DNA of 64,000 nucleotides from Leptobrachium leishanense (Eukaryota > Chordata > Amphibia > Anura > Megophryidae): contig CM019063.1 in NCBI GenBank assembly GCA_009667805.1, positions 406,354,959 through 406,418,958 of the forward strand, written 5' to 3'. Positions 23,957-35,660 of the stretch are shown one piece after another (positions within the stretch are counted from its first letter, which is position 1; every line of letters starts with the position of its first letter). Under the pieces are notes generated by a model. It was not told where the DNA came from. It did not search any database and was given only the letters and a program-made list of their open reading frames with translations. The position numbers were made by a program, and so were the translations under genes.

Positions 23957-25077
23957 TAGACATGTGCACAGCACAAAATTTTGTTTTGAACTAATGGATT
24001 AGTCCTAAAATGCAATTTATTTAGTTGCTAAAGAAATTAGTTTTCAGTTCTTTAGTATGAAAACTAATTTCATTCATCCGAAAACCAGCAGATACAATTA
24101 CTATTGTAGTGGCTCCTCAGAGGGCTGAGATCGCTGCTTGTTACAGTATCTCTCACTCTCAGCACAATGTGGGCCATATTACATAGTTGGTGCTAACTTA
24201 ACCAGAGCTGTTGTAAACTTCCCAGAGCCATTATAGCCTATGGAGGTTTTCAATTTAAAACAGCTCTGGTTAAGTTAGCACCAACATAGTAATACTGCCC
24301 CTTGTCAGGCAAAGCTGTTACAGTAACTGACTGCTGCTCATCAAAGCGCTCAGAGTTTCAGTAAAACTAGTAAATAATATTTTTATATATGAGAGGTTAA
24401 AACAATATTATTTCCTTGTTTTACTGAAACTCTGAGCGCTGTTACATTCAGTTACTGTAACAGCTGAGCCTGCTACATTGTACTGAGAGATAATGTAACA
24501 AGCAGCCGATCTCAGCGCTCACAGCCACTGGATTTAAAGGGCTAAAAAAAAAGGTTCCTCTCTGTATAATGTTTAGAACATCCTCCTGCATTAATTAATA
24601 CCCCTCTCTGTATAATGTATACAACATCCACCTGCATTAATTAATACCCCTCTCTGTATAATACTGTATATAGAACATCCTCCTGAATTAATTAACGTCC
24701 CTCTCTGTATAGAACATCCTCCTCAATTTATAACTTTCTCTGTATAATGTATATAACATCCTCCTGCATTAATACCCCTCTCTGTATAATGTATAGAACA
24801 TCCTCCTGCATTAATTAATGCCCCTCTCTGTATAGAACATCCTACTGCATTGGCATGTGGAGGGTGCAGAACTTCGGATGTTGCGCTCTTCATTGCTGGT
24901 CTCCTTCACTCAATGTAATATCACAAAAAGGACTGAAACTAAAATGTAGTGCATTTTATTTTAGTTTCTTTCATTTTTTGTACTGAGCAGTTTCGTTCCT
25001 CTTGAGTCATACAAAAATTAAATTATCCCAAAATTCGGACTAAATCGTATTAGTACTAAAACGAATGCACATGTCTA
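23957..25077. mobile_element. Non-autonomous hAT, copy 1
   Basis: Perfect 8-bp TSD CTGTATTG at 23949-23956 and 25078-25085. Termini are TAGACATGTGCA and its reverse complement TGCACATGTCTA. The middle holds two hairpins: 24186-24285 (gttggtgctaacttaaccag arm) and about 24313-24466 (gctcagagtttcagtaaaac arm), embedded in a longer inverted pair. A 46-bp tandem array follows at 24557-24850. A second copy is at 61585-63143. No coding capacity. Confidence 0.9.
24557..24850. repeat. 46-bp tandem repeat inside hAT copy 1
   Basis: Units begin cctctctgtataatg and contain agaacatcctcctgcatt, aattaatac. Starts at 24557, 24603, 24649 and 24699 give 46-50-bp steps. About six to seven units. The same array is in the second copy (62617-62905). 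Confidence 0.85.
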
Positions 25078-25135
25078 CTGTATTGCACTATGATGTGTAT
25101 TTTGCCTTATGTGTTTTAGAACTACTCCCTTTTAA

Positions 25136-25484
25136 TTAATTTTTTTTAGTTTATTATCGGTATCAAGAGGAGAAGATGTTGTGGGAGTGATCAAGGTGTT
25201 TTATGATTTTTGGCCATTTTTCAGGTCGGGAGTTCCAATGCGGGTTTACCATGATTTTGATTCTCAATAAAAATTCAGATCAAATATCGACACTCGCGGC
25301 TATGTTTTTCAGTGGAAATATCATCTGTAGTGATTTATTTAAAGTTTATTGGGGGTGCCGATTTCTGAAAAATATCAAGTGCTAAAAAGTGTTAATAAAT
25401 GGCTTTTCAGATGCTTGCAGCGACAAATGTATTGGTCCGGCTCTTACTGTATGTAGTTTCCAACTTGCGTGTTATAAATTGAAA
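25136..25484. other. No recognised feature
   Basis: AT-rich. No reading frame or repeat with support. Confidence 0.3.
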
Positions 25485-25857
25485 CAAATTGGGGCACCCA
25501 TTTAGACTGGACGAAAGGAAATTCAGTCTAAAGCATAGGAAGGGTTATTTTACGGTGAGAACAATAAAGCTGTGGAATTCTCTGCCTGTTGAAGTGGTTG
25601 GGTCAGAGACTGTACAAACTTTTAAAAAACGACTGGATGACTTCCTGCAGACACAGAATATTAAGGGTTATAATATTTAATATGTGGGTAAGCGTCTTGT
25701 TCCAAGGAGAAATCTGACTGCCATTCTGGGGTCAAGAAGGATTTTTTCCCCAGTATGTTGCATATTGGTGAGTGCTTCAGACTGGGTTTTTTGCCTTCTT
25801 TTGGATCAACCTGATGGACGCATGTCTTTTTTCAGCCTATGTTACTATGTAACTATG
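25485..25857 (+). pseudogene. CR1-type LINE 3' end (5'-truncated)
   Basis: A short coding remnant at 25489-25680 reads HPFRLDERKFSLKHRKGYF then TIKLWNSLPVEVVGSETVQT, the C-terminal tail found in CR1-family reverse transcriptase proteins; compare DTWNSLPVEVVEAKTV in the longer CR1 at 32200-32260. The 3' untranslated part ends ggacgcatgtcttttttcag, cctatgttactatgtaacta, the usual terminal tandem of this LINE type. Everything upstream of the last ~60 codons is missing, as in most CR1 insertions. Confidence 0.8.
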
Positions 25858-26200
25858 AAACCCTGGACATGCGCATTGTAATCTAAAGTCCCGTAAACGC
25901 AACTCTTACTGTAAACTTTTGAAAATGAGCGTCTTACTGTAAGTTGCGGATAAGTACAATTTTTGATTGAAAATCCAGTAAATGCGAGTCATATTTTAAA
26001 TCCTGAAAATGCAAGTGCTACTGTAAATCCCAGTCTTGCGTGTCTTTACTGTAACTGTGTAACAGTTCAAATAGAACAGTATAGACTTGTGACTTGTAAA
26101 TATAACAATGTAATATTATCCCTTTGCTGCCGAGTAACCACAGGGAGACAGGAGAGCCTGAATGATTCAGGGCGGCATAGCATGCCCCATGGTCCTGCAA
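25858..26200. other. Unrecognised sequence
   Basis: Contains several short imperfect repeats of 'aaa-cgcgagtc/actgtaa' type (25880-26060). ccctttgctgccgag at 26122 resembles a piggyBac-like terminus but has no TTAA beside it. Confidence 0.35.
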
Positions 26201-26278
26201 TGGTGGGCTTACGCTACTAATGGACATTATTAGTAACTAAAAATCACTATTTTGTAGGCTGCGTTCAGGATTTTGAGC
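26201..26278 (+). repeat. Direct repeat, left member
   Basis: tggtgggcttacgctact... through tgcgttcaggattttgagca. The same ~78-base sequence with a few changes is at 27231-27308, in the same orientation. Confidence 0.75.
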
Positions 26279-26682
26279 ATGTATGATGAAAATTATTTTT
26301 CTCTTTTGTAAGAATTGGGGCTCACTGGTAGGGTTGCATTGTGCCTCCCGAGAGCAATGGGAGTTAAGCATGCAATATGCTTTCTTTGTTTCAGGATTCT
26401 TTCAGGAAGTCAAACCAGTCATACTTGTTGCTCATCCGAGCCACATTTTCCTGTTGACCCACAGATGGGGAGGGTCTGGAATGGGCATACTTACAATCCA
26501 CTAGGAATTTTCTGTGTTGAAAAACACCAGAGACATTGTACTGGACAAAGTAGTAATGATAGTGTTGGATCATTACCTTTATGTTTTCTATAATTATTTA
26601 CTTAATGTAACACTGTTACAGAATTTAAAAATAAATATATAGGCGCTTTGTAGATAATATTTGAGATGCATTCTCCCCTTAA
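26279..26682. other. No recognised feature
   Basis: No coding signal. The last three bases (TAA, 26680-26682) are the left duplication of the MITE that follows. Confidence 0.4.
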
Positions 26683-27107
26683 GGCTAGGGTCAGATTGAG
26701 GCAGTGCGAACGCGCGTTCTGGCGCACTTAATCACGGCCGCACTAGCAGCAGATGCCGGGCAATGACGGCCAATATACGAAGTACGGTCGCACAAAAGTC
26801 CGGCTGCGCAACGCAAGTGGAAAATGAACGCATTTTTTCGAGAACGTTAAACCACTAGTACTGACGTACAGAGTGCGCTGCGTCCGCTAGCGGCGTGTGT
26901 GCGTGATTAGGAGACGTCAGACGCTGCTAATGTCCGGCCAACATAACGTCCAGATGCAAGAAGTGTTTTATTGATGATCTGTACAAAATCACAGATGAAA
27001 CTGCGCATCGTATGACCGCTATTGCGTATTCCGTGAAAAAATACGTCCATTCTTCGAACGCACATTTTCACGGACAACGTGAAAAATGCGTTAGTCTGAC
27101 CCTAGCC
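26683..27107. mobile_element. Harbinger-like MITE, copy 1
   Basis: Termini GGCTAGGGTCAGA and, reversed, GGCTAGGGTCAGA, perfectly inverted. The 3-bp TSD is TAA (26680-26682, 27108-27110). The interior is CpG-rich (acgaagtacggtcgcac and many others), with no coding region. A closely related copy is at 62166-62592. The 3-bp TAA duplication is typical of PIF/Harbinger. Confidence 0.82.
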
Positions 27108-27230
27108 TAATAGAGCAGTCTTTTGTATTTTTTTACATATGTATTTTTTACATTTCTTTTTTTCACAGTCTGTTAGTGTAGGTAGCCACCAAGGATGCCG
27201 GCTTGATGCTTTGAAGCCTTGATGTTGGCT

Positions 27231-27308
27231 GGTGGGCTTACGCTACAATTGCCCATTATTAGTAACTAAAAAAAAATCTCTATTTAGGCAGCGTTCAGGA
27301 TTTTTAGC
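27231..27308 (+). repeat. Direct repeat, right member
   Basis: Same sequence as 26201-26278, ~1.03 kb downstream. The Harbinger-like MITE lies between the two members. Confidence 0.75.
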
Positions 27309-28429
27309 ACTTGTTATGATATACATGTTTCTTCTCTTTATTAAAAGCCAGACTTTGCATCATTACATTAGGAAAATCTGGGAATTAAGCCCTCTGACTA
27401 CCACTGTAAGGTATGCATTGGATAGTTGTACATGCATACACCGATCGTGCAACTGACCTCAATTACTGCCTGTAGTTGGGTGCCTGCGTGTGACGACAGA
27501 GAAGATGGTGCCACAGAAGACTAATTGAAACCTTTAAAAAAATATAAAATATATTAGGTTGGGAACAGCAGAGTTTAATAGTTAACTCAACTGTTTATTT
27601 TATTTTTTTGTGTATAGGAACGATAGTAAACTCCACCCCCCAGATGTTGATGATCTACTATTCTCAAAAATGTTTGAATGCGCTAGATGTCCAGAGAATA
27701 ATGGGACTTGTAATTCAGCAACATCTGGAGCGCTGGGGTGGCATGCCTGATGTAGAGTGTATTTAAAGTTTTCCACTATATTAAAATATAATTTTCTCTT
27801 CAACCTTATAGTTTAGCCTTTCATTATTTGAAGACATGCAAACTACAGGTGATACAGCATTTTTGGAAAGCATTACATAACTGACTAGAATATAATCTCA
27901 TATTGTGTGTAGCTTTGACTACGTCTTGTACAAACACCCTTTTCAGGCAAATATTTTAGCATAGAATACAGTTTACGTTTGATTTAAAAGTTCTTTTGTG
28001 TGTATAATTCAATTTACTATTTCTTGTGTTAGGTCATTATCACTATCAAAATCTGAACAGAGACATTGTGATATCTTTAATCACCAGCACTAGTTTCATT
28101 TACATACTTTGTTATGGCTAGTTTGCTTCCAAATGTAGTACCAAATGATAAATATAGACTCTTTAGGGATTTGTTTCGATTAAGTAGACTTCAAGGGTGG
28201 TCTTAATATGAGACCAAATTAACAACTGATAATTTAGTTCCAAGACTTCTCATGGGAATAACGTAATTACTGTGATGTTGTTTTTAAAACTTTGTTTTTT
28301 AAAAGCAATGTGTGCTTCAAAATCTTTTTTTAAAGCAAATTTCTTTAGCGGATTAATTGTTTTGGAATGTATTCCTGCTATTTCTTTCCATTACCTCTGT
28401 TACTGAAGCTATTATTTTTGTTTTGATGG
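27309..28429. other. No recognised feature (1.1 kb)
   Basis: AT-rich with short random frames only. Confidence 0.4.
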
Positions 28430-28544
28430 AACCAATTTAAATTTTTAACAAATGCATTTAATAAATGTCTAACTACTCTACAACTTTTTTTTCTGTAACA
28501 GACCTTTTTATTTTTGCTCATAGGACCTTATATATTATTCCCAA

Positions 28545-29367
28545 CAGTGACGTGCGGTGAGGTCAGTGGCTGGTGACGCATTGGCTAGTATCAGAGCCAG
28601 ATATACACAGGGTTACGCAGTCGCAATTTATGCATTTGATTATCGCTATATAGGAGAATAGAGTTTCACTATAAAGTTCGCATCTTTTTTTTTTACAGCG
28701 AAGAGCATGCACTTACAATACTGACTAATAGAGGGCGCTATTACAACTCTTACTGTAAAAAAAGTTTGCATACAGGTGTCTATTGTACAATACTGACTAA
28801 TAGAGGGCGCTATTACACACATGCTGATTGCTGAGCTCTGCCTGCCCCCCCCCCACGACTGACGAGGACAGTCAAATGACTGTCCTGCGTCCATCAATTC
28901 ATGGGGAGCTCTGCCTCCCGTGGGGGCGTTTTTTTTAAAAAAAAGAAGTGCTTGAGACCAATGGAGCTTTCCCATTGGCTCAAGCTTTCAATTGCCCTCA
29001 TTGCTTCTGGAGGCACAAAAGAGCGTAGAACCAGCTTGAGCTTCACAATTTGTGTAGCATTCAGCTGCGCAAATTGAGTAGGCTAGGCTGGCTCAGTGCT
29101 GCCCCTGCTGTCTGTGTAGTGAAACACACACACACACACAGCAACTGAAAGTGCAGGAGAAAAAAAAGCGGAGGACAGAGAGAAGCAAGCACAGCGAGGG
29201 AGCGTGGAGCAGGTGAGTATGAGAACTTTTTTCAATAAATAAAATTTAATTTACAGTTTAAATATACACACACACATCACATGTCATTACAGCACAATGA
29301 CCACATTAATTTACTGGAATGGCATGGGAGGCTCTGCCTCCCCTACCACCACTGACTCACGTCCCTG
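28545..29367. mobile_element. Non-autonomous hAT (823 bp)
   Basis: Perfect 8-bp TSD ATTCCCAA (28537-28544, 29368-29375). Termini are cagtgacgtgcggtgaggtc and, reversed, cagggacgtgagtcagtgg. The interior has a (CA)n run at 29123-29140 and a block also found in the hAT at 42867 (cattcagctgcgcaaattg). No coding region. Confidence 0.85.
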
Positions 29368-29652
29368 ATTCCCAAGCATTTTCATGCAGTATTTCTTTAA
29401 AAAAAGCCTTTTAAAAGTTGCAGTGCTTTTTTAAAACAAAAAAAATTTATTGTTTGGCAGCTAGCTGTTTTTTTCAGGCTGGTCGGCGGCCTGTCCGGTG
29501 GGTCATTGGATTTTTTCAGATCGATTCAGTGGTCTTTTCGGCAGATCATCGGATGCATGCAGTGGTTTTTTTGGTGGTTTTTCGGAGCAATTCAGCAGTC
29601 TTTTAAGAGTTGTCCTGCGGGTTGATTTGCCGCACCTCGAGGACCCTACAGG

Positions 29653-32388
29653 TTACTGAGATATGGTTCAGTGAGAAAAATAACTGGGACATAACAATAC
29701 CGGGGTACTCTTTATATAGAAAAGACAGAGAAGGTAGGAAAGGAGGAGGAGTGGCCCTGTATGTGAAAAACAACATAAAAATTAACCAAATAAAAGTGAG
29801 CGAGTTGAACATAGAGTCAGTTTGGGTTACGCTAACATTTGGCAATCATACAGTAGCTCGTGTAGGTGTGATCTATAGACCCCCTGGACAAGTAGAAGAG
29901 CTAGATAATCCTGCTGTTTGAGGAAATAGCCAAAATGGCAATGAAGGGGGAAGTTATTATCATGGGGGACTTTAATCTTCCTGATGTGAACTGGAAAACC
30001 AAAACAGCTGGGTGCACCAGGAGTACAAATATTCTAAACTCCCTACTGGGATTATCTCTAACACAAGTAGTTGAGGAGCCGACCCGTAAAGAGGCCATAT
30101 TGGATTTAATACTCACAAATGGAGGTTTGGTATCGGACGTTGTTGTAGGTGAAAATTTGGGATCTAGTGATCACCAGTCAGTATGGTTTAATATAAGAAC
30201 AGGGATGGAGCCGCACCACACAAAAACAAAAGTTTTAGACTTTAAAAAAACAGATTTTTCTAAAATGAGACTTTGTGTGAAGGAGTCATTATCAGACTGA
30301 GGAGATTAAAGGAGTCCAGGAGAAATGGGATTATTTAAAGGAAGCATTATTGAAGGCCACAGGCAATTGCATTCGGCTTGTTAGCAAAAACAAAAAAAGG
30401 GAAGAAACCACTGTGGTACTCTGCAGAAGTGAATAGTGAAGAACAAAAAGACAGCATTCAATAATTATAAAAAAACTCAGAGTGAAGAAGATAGGCAAAC
30501 CTATAAGATTAGGCAGAAAGAGGCAAAGCAATTTATAAGAGCTTCCAAAGCACACGCAGAAGAGAAAATAGCTCAGTCAGTAAAAAAAGGGGACAAAACA
30601 TTTTTTAGATACATAAAGAGAAAAGAAAAGTAAAACAAGGATTAGTTAGATTAAAAACAAAGGAAGGAAGGTATGTAGAAGAGATAAAAGTCTCGCTGAC
30701 TGCCTCAATGAATTTTTGTTCAGTCTTTGCAGAAGAAAAGGAAGGAAAGGGACCTCAGTTAGGAGGAAACACTAACGAGACATTTACATATGAGTTTACA
30801 GAGGAGGAGGTTCTACAGCAGCTGTCTAAAGTAAAGACAAATAAGTCAATGGGGCCTGATGGGATCCACCCTAAATTATTAAAAGAGCTCAGTGATGTAA
30901 TAGCAAAACCGTTAACAGATTAATTTAACCAATCCTTGCTAACGGGAGTCATCCCAGTAGACTGAAAATTAGCAAATGTTGTGCCCATTTACAAGAAGGG
31001 TAGTAGGGAGGAATCGGGGGAACTATAGGCCAGTTAGTCTTACGTCAGTAGTGGGGAAATTAATGGAAACCATGTTAAAGGAAAGTATTGTTGAACATCT
31101 AAAAATACATCAATTACAGGATCAGAAACAACATGGGTTTACCTCAGGGAGATCATGCCAAACTAATCTTATTGATTTTTTTGATTGGGTAACAAAAATA
31201 ATAGACACAGGTGGTGCAGTAGACATTGCTTATTTAGATTTCAGTAAGGCTTTTGATACTGTTCCGCATAGAAGGCTTATCAATAAATTGCAATCTTTGA
31301 GCTTGGATTCCAATATTGTTGAATGGATTAGGCAGTGGCTGAGTGACAGACAACAGAGGGTTGTGTAAATGGAGTTTATTCGGCGCAAGGTCTGTTACCA
31401 GTGGGGTACCTCAGGGGTCAGTACTGGACCCATTCTCTTTAATATTTTTATTAGTGATATTGCAGAAGGTATTAATGGAAAAGTATGTCTTTTTGCTGAT
31501 GACACAAAGATTTGCAACAGGGTTGACGTTCCTGGAGGGATCAGCCAAATGACAAATGATTTAGGTAAACTAAAAAAATGGTCGGAGCTGTGGCAATTGA
31601 GTTTTAATGTGGATAAGTGCAAGATAATGCACCTGGGACGTAAAAACCCAAGGGCTGAATATAGAATATTTGATACAGTCCTAACCTCAACATCTGAGGA
31701 AAGGGATTTAGGGGTTATTATTTCAGAGGATCTAAGGGTAAGTAGTCAATGTAATAGAGCAGCAGGAAATGCTAGCAGAATGATTGGTTGTGTAGGGAGA
31801 GGTATTAGCAGTAGGAAAAGGGAAGTGCTCATGCCACTGTACAGAGCACTGGTGAGACCTCACTTGGAGTACTGTGTGCAGTACTGGAGACCGTATCTCC
31901 AGAAGGATATAGACATTTTAGAGAGAGTTCAGAGAAGGGCTAGTAAAATGGTGTACGGCTTGAAGGAGAAAAGTTACCAGGAAAGGCTTAATGATCTTAA
32001 CATGTACAGCTTGGAAAAAAGACGAGACAGAGGAGATATGATAGAAACATTTAAATACGTAAAAGGAATCCAAAAGGTAGAGGAAGGGAGTATATTTAAA
32101 CGGAAACAAAGTAGCAAAACAAGAGGACATAGTCTTAGATTAGAGGGGCAAAGGTTTAAAAGTAACATCAGGAAGCATTATTTTACTGAGAGGGTGGTGG
32201 ATACATGGAACAGTCTTCCAGTTGAAGTGGTAGAGGCCAAAACAGTAATTGAATTTAAGCAAGCATGGGATAGGCATAAGGCTATCCTAAACAAAAGATA
32301 AAGCCAGGTAAAGTATCCATGTAATTGGGCAGACTAGATGGGCCGAAAGATTCTTATCTGCCGACATTTTTCTATGTTTCTATGTTTC
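29653..32388 (+). pseudogene. CR1-type LINE, endonuclease plus reverse transcriptase, broken
   Basis: Longest coding remnant of the window. The protein would nick target DNA and prime reverse transcription of its own RNA. Order seen: endonuclease with TEIWFSEKN, GYSLYRKDREGRKGGGVALY, then IIMGDFNLPDVNW and LGSSDHQSVWF (29655-30300); RT with KSMGPDGIHPKLLKEL (30840-30890), YRPVSLTSVVGKLME (31030-31070), AYLDFSKAFDTVPHRRL (31225-31280), then the catalytic CLFADDTKICNR at about 31485-31520; C-terminal region with RALVRPHLEYCVQYWRP and DTWNSLPVEVVE, ending at 32301. Stops or frameshifts lie near 29921, 30300, 30633, 30923 and 31368. The 3' end is gactagatgggccgaaagat, ttctatgtttctatgtttct. It is truncated at the 5' end within the endonuclease. 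It sits in the CAGGG element. Confidence 0.93.
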
Positions 32389-32468
32389 TAATGCTGAATT
32401 AGCAAATTTAATTTGCCGAAATGCGACAAAGAGAAGAGTGACATTTTGGTGCTCCCTGAATTACCCTG

Positions 32469-33092
32469 TATATTCTTGCCTTGCTGCACTGAAGATCAAA
32501 CCAGTTGTATCATCTAGGTTATATATTGCAAGGAGCTATTAGCTGTTATTAAATGCCACAGGTAAGTCTTTAAAACGTGGATAACAGCTAAATAATATGA
32601 AAGATTGGCACATCAATATAGGAAAATACAATAAGCTATATATTGACAATAAATACAATCCAAAAGTAAGTATTAACATATCAAAACATAAGGAAAAAAT
32701 GACAAAAATATAACATAAGTGTATATGCGTAAACAATAAACATAAACGCATGAAAACTATAAAACCAAAGATATATATATATTCAAAAAGCAAACACATA
32801 CATATTTACCTCAGTGTAACAAAAGAGTAAGCGAACACCCAGGGAACACCAATGTTTTGTCTATAAGTCTATGTTATGACAATACTTGATAAAATCTGCT
32901 GGGGTTAAAATGTGGCTGCAGTTGCCACTGACACCATAAAATAAAGAAATGTTCCGAGACTGTGCGAATGCCAACCGTTTTTTTATTTTATTTTGGCTGT
33001 CATTGTAAGTGCTGTTATGCGTTGCCAGGGTGTTTTTTTCTACCAGTGTCTCTCTCTATCAGTGTTTTTGTGTTTTTCTCTGTCATTGTATT
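32469..33092. other. No recognised feature
   Basis: AT-rich; short minus-strand frames rich in Phe/Leu/Ile are composition artefacts. Confidence 0.35.
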
Positions 33093-33215
33093 TTTGAGTA
33101 AGGATTTTACCAGGAAGAATACTTTGAGATTTCTCTCGTTTTCAAGTATGTCCTGGGTGGCGAGTATGTACCGTTAGGCGTCTTGCCCAAGGACACTTAC
33201 TGGAGAGGTATTTTT
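33093..33215 (-). mobile_element. Short retroposon tail, copy 3
   Basis: Contains ggattttaccaggaagaata, ctttgagatttctctcg, ttttcaagtatgtcctgggt, followed by ggcgagtatgtacc and a longer body to ~33215. It is one of the most extended copies of the core shared with 18143, 18950, 39330 and 48560. Confidence 0.7.
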
Positions 33216-34659
33216 GTGTCTTTGTCTCTTTTAGTAGCTTAGCATATGTCTGGGAGAGTCTGTGTATACTTATTAATTTTCTAACCTACTATTTTCTTTG
33301 AGATTAATAAGAGTGGAAGGTATCAGGCTATTGGGTGACGGTGTCGTCAAGGTGGGGATGTGGCCAGGAGGGGTGCAGGGCTGTTATGTGCCATAGAGTG
33401 TCTAATGGTATAAAGCCAGCCCTGTGATCATTGGCCATGTGATGCACAGCTAAATTTAAATCACAGTCCAGTAATAACACACATTCTGCAAAATCTCAGA
33501 AACTGTTAAAGTTTGGTACATAGAAAACTGCAGTTATAAGAAACCAGCAATGGACTGGAATTTAAAATATTCATGGGAAGCAAGCCATGAAATGGTGGGA
33601 TTTACCATGTAAGGGTTCTATCAAGGGCAACATTTAAGCTGTCCATGGGCACAATCAGGACTAATTCATACGGAATAAGAGTTTTTTTAACTCTTGCAGC
33701 TCTAGTTAGAAAGATCTTCCCCTGAAGCAAGGGTCATATTGGGTTGGATATGACACATTTTCAAATATATATCCCCCAGGTCCATTATTCCCCATACAAT
33801 GAATATGCCACATTGAATATGCCACAAAATAAAAAGAAAACGATGTTTGCGAAAATGTCTATATTTTTACTGTGGTACACTGGAATGAGGTGGGCTGGGT
33901 GCTAATTTAATGGGTTGATAAATCACATGGGGAGGTGGGAAACTTACCACTTTGTTCTTGGACCCAGGCAGCTGAATATCTTGGGCCAGGACACATTTTG
34001 CAAACACGAAGAGAGATTTTTTGGAGTTGGCTTGGGCGTCTGAACGCACGGAAATGTATCTATTTACAATCGTTGTAAAGCATCTAAAAAACGTCTCAAT
34101 AGTCCTTCCAATAAATCAATAAAAGAGTCAAAAGTCAGCCTGTGACTATATAGCCACTTTATGAAACCAATGAAATTGTGATATCATTTTATTATCTCAG
34201 CAGATAAGTGACATCTGTGACATTTACAGGTACAAATCAGAAATGTGTTCTAAACAAGGATTGCTTCAGGGATCAACCATATTAAAATATTTTCGCTTAG
34301 AGATATCCAGCACATTTTCTTTGTCTTCTGATTGACTTTTCCCCATATTTTTTAATGAATATATGTATATACACAGCCATGTGTGCCTCTTAATTGAACA
34401 TTATTAAAATGATTTAATTTTAACCTTGAAGTAACGTTAATTAAAATTGTAAGTTGATTTAAATTAATAATTTCTCATTCAGTAACTAGATATACAAGTT
34501 ATGTATTTTTAGACTGAGAAACTTACAATAAAACATTCGGTGGCTTTTAGACCATGGTTTCCTTCTAATTCTTGTTTGCTTGCATTGGATGGGTACACTC
34601 ATCTACTCATCTACTATTACCAATATTGTACAAAACTGTAAGTGTGAATTGCTTATAAA
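33216..34659. other. No recognised feature (1.4 kb)
   Basis: AT-rich. No open frame, repeat or transposon ends that I can support. Confidence 0.4.
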
Positions 34660-35390
34660 TCATTTAGGGCTAAATTCCATAGTGAACACTATACTGCGAG
34701 CGCAAAAGCGGTAAATATTAGTGCTCCCAACTACCAAGCGGATTACAAAGCTTGTGCTGGTTTGTGTACATGATCGGTTAGCACATCCATGAGATGCGTT
34801 AACATTACATGGCTGAACACTGCCGTTAGCGGCACCATACACTAATATGGTTGCGCGAGCAGAATTCAACCAGGTTTTTCCCATGTATCCTTGTCTGACC
34901 CCACCTGTTCCCTGCCAAAAAATACCATCTGTGCATAATGCCCTGACTGTGATCGCACTTTCCAAGTCAGGCACAAGGCCTCAGACCTTTGGAGAGGTTA
35001 CTTGTGAGTTTTGAGGGTGTGGAGTGCAGTTGCAGAGTGTACGAAAGAGTTATTTTGTCTTGTCACCTGTGTTAACCCATTCATCACACATCACATATAA
35101 CCATCATCACATGTAAATACGCATTACTCCTACTTGCATATACACATACACCTATACAGTACTACATATCACATACATACCTGTCTTTACCCGTACCTTG
35201 CTCCCCTATTGTACCCACTTTGTCACTTTACCCCTGTGTATTCTCAACTGTCATTGTCTGTCACTGTTTGCCATGGAGGGTGTTGGGAGAGAAGATGGAG
35301 GGAGGAGAGGGGGTGTTGGTGAGGAGGAAAAGGAGAAAGTGAGAAGAGGTAGAGAGTATCTGGACATAGTGGTGAGGGAGAAAGGAGACA
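34660..35390. other. Unrecognised, partly CpG-containing sequence
   Basis: 34668-34970 is richer in CG (actatactgcgagcgcaaaa) and may be transposon-derived (gggctaaattccatagtg start), but no partner end was found. 35060-35260 is C/A/T-rich with repeats of catcacacatcacatataa type. Confidence 0.3.
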
Positions 35391-35394
35391 TAGG

Positions 35395-35660
35395 GTTGAG
35401 GGGGAGAGGAGGAGTGAGTATAGGAAACATAGTGATGGGGAGAGGAGGAATGGGGAGAGGAGACGTGTTGAGGTGGAGTGAAGGAGTGGGGAGAGGAGAC
35501 ATGCTGAGGGGGAGTGGAGCAATGGGGAGAGGAGACCTGCTGAGGAAGAGAGAGGAGTGACAGGGACAGGAGTCCTGAGAGGGACAGTAGAGGAGACAGG
35601 GAGAGGAGGAGGGGGAGAGGAGGCATAGGAGGGAGAGTGAGGGTGCCAGGCAACGCCCTT
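35395..35660. repeat. 36-bp purine-rich minisatellite
   Basis: Units of ggggagaggagacatgctga, gggggagtggagcaat. Exact 36-bp steps at 35452, 35488 and 35524; flanking units are degenerate (gagaggaggaatggggagag). The strand is almost all purine, which explains the long open frames on both strands. Confidence 0.8.

Larger units (their letters stand above)
22878..25135. mobile_element. Foldback element split by a hAT insertion
   Basis: The left arm (about 22878-23085, including caaatacacatcatagtgca, ataagccccatacgacctta, tgtttcgtcttaaat) reappears inverted on the right (about 23712-23956 plus 25078-25135). The inverted terminal match continues into ttaaaaagacttc and ggccatattac. The right arm has extra internal sequence and contains gagacgaaacactttgg. 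The hAT at 23957-25077 interrupts the right arm. The centre (about 23086-23711) is CG-richer and unrelated to the arms. Family not known; Penelope-like is one possibility. Confidence 0.65.
28430..32468 (+). mobile_element. CAGGG-type element split by a hAT and a CR1 LINE
   Basis: Three collinear pieces: about 28430-28544 (tttttgctcataggacctta), 29368-29652 (tttcatgcagtatttctt, ggtggtttttcggagcaatt, gcacctcgaggaccctacag) and 32389-32468 (aatgctgaattagcaaattt, ctccctgaattaccctg). Together they match the right half of the intact element at 46409-48194. The left terminus is not recognisable. Confidence 0.7.

Noticed and set aside
24557..24850. Regular repeats considered as a CRISPR array
   Set aside because: 46-bp tandem units with no spacers of independent sequence, inside a eukaryotic hAT; the same array is present in copy 2.
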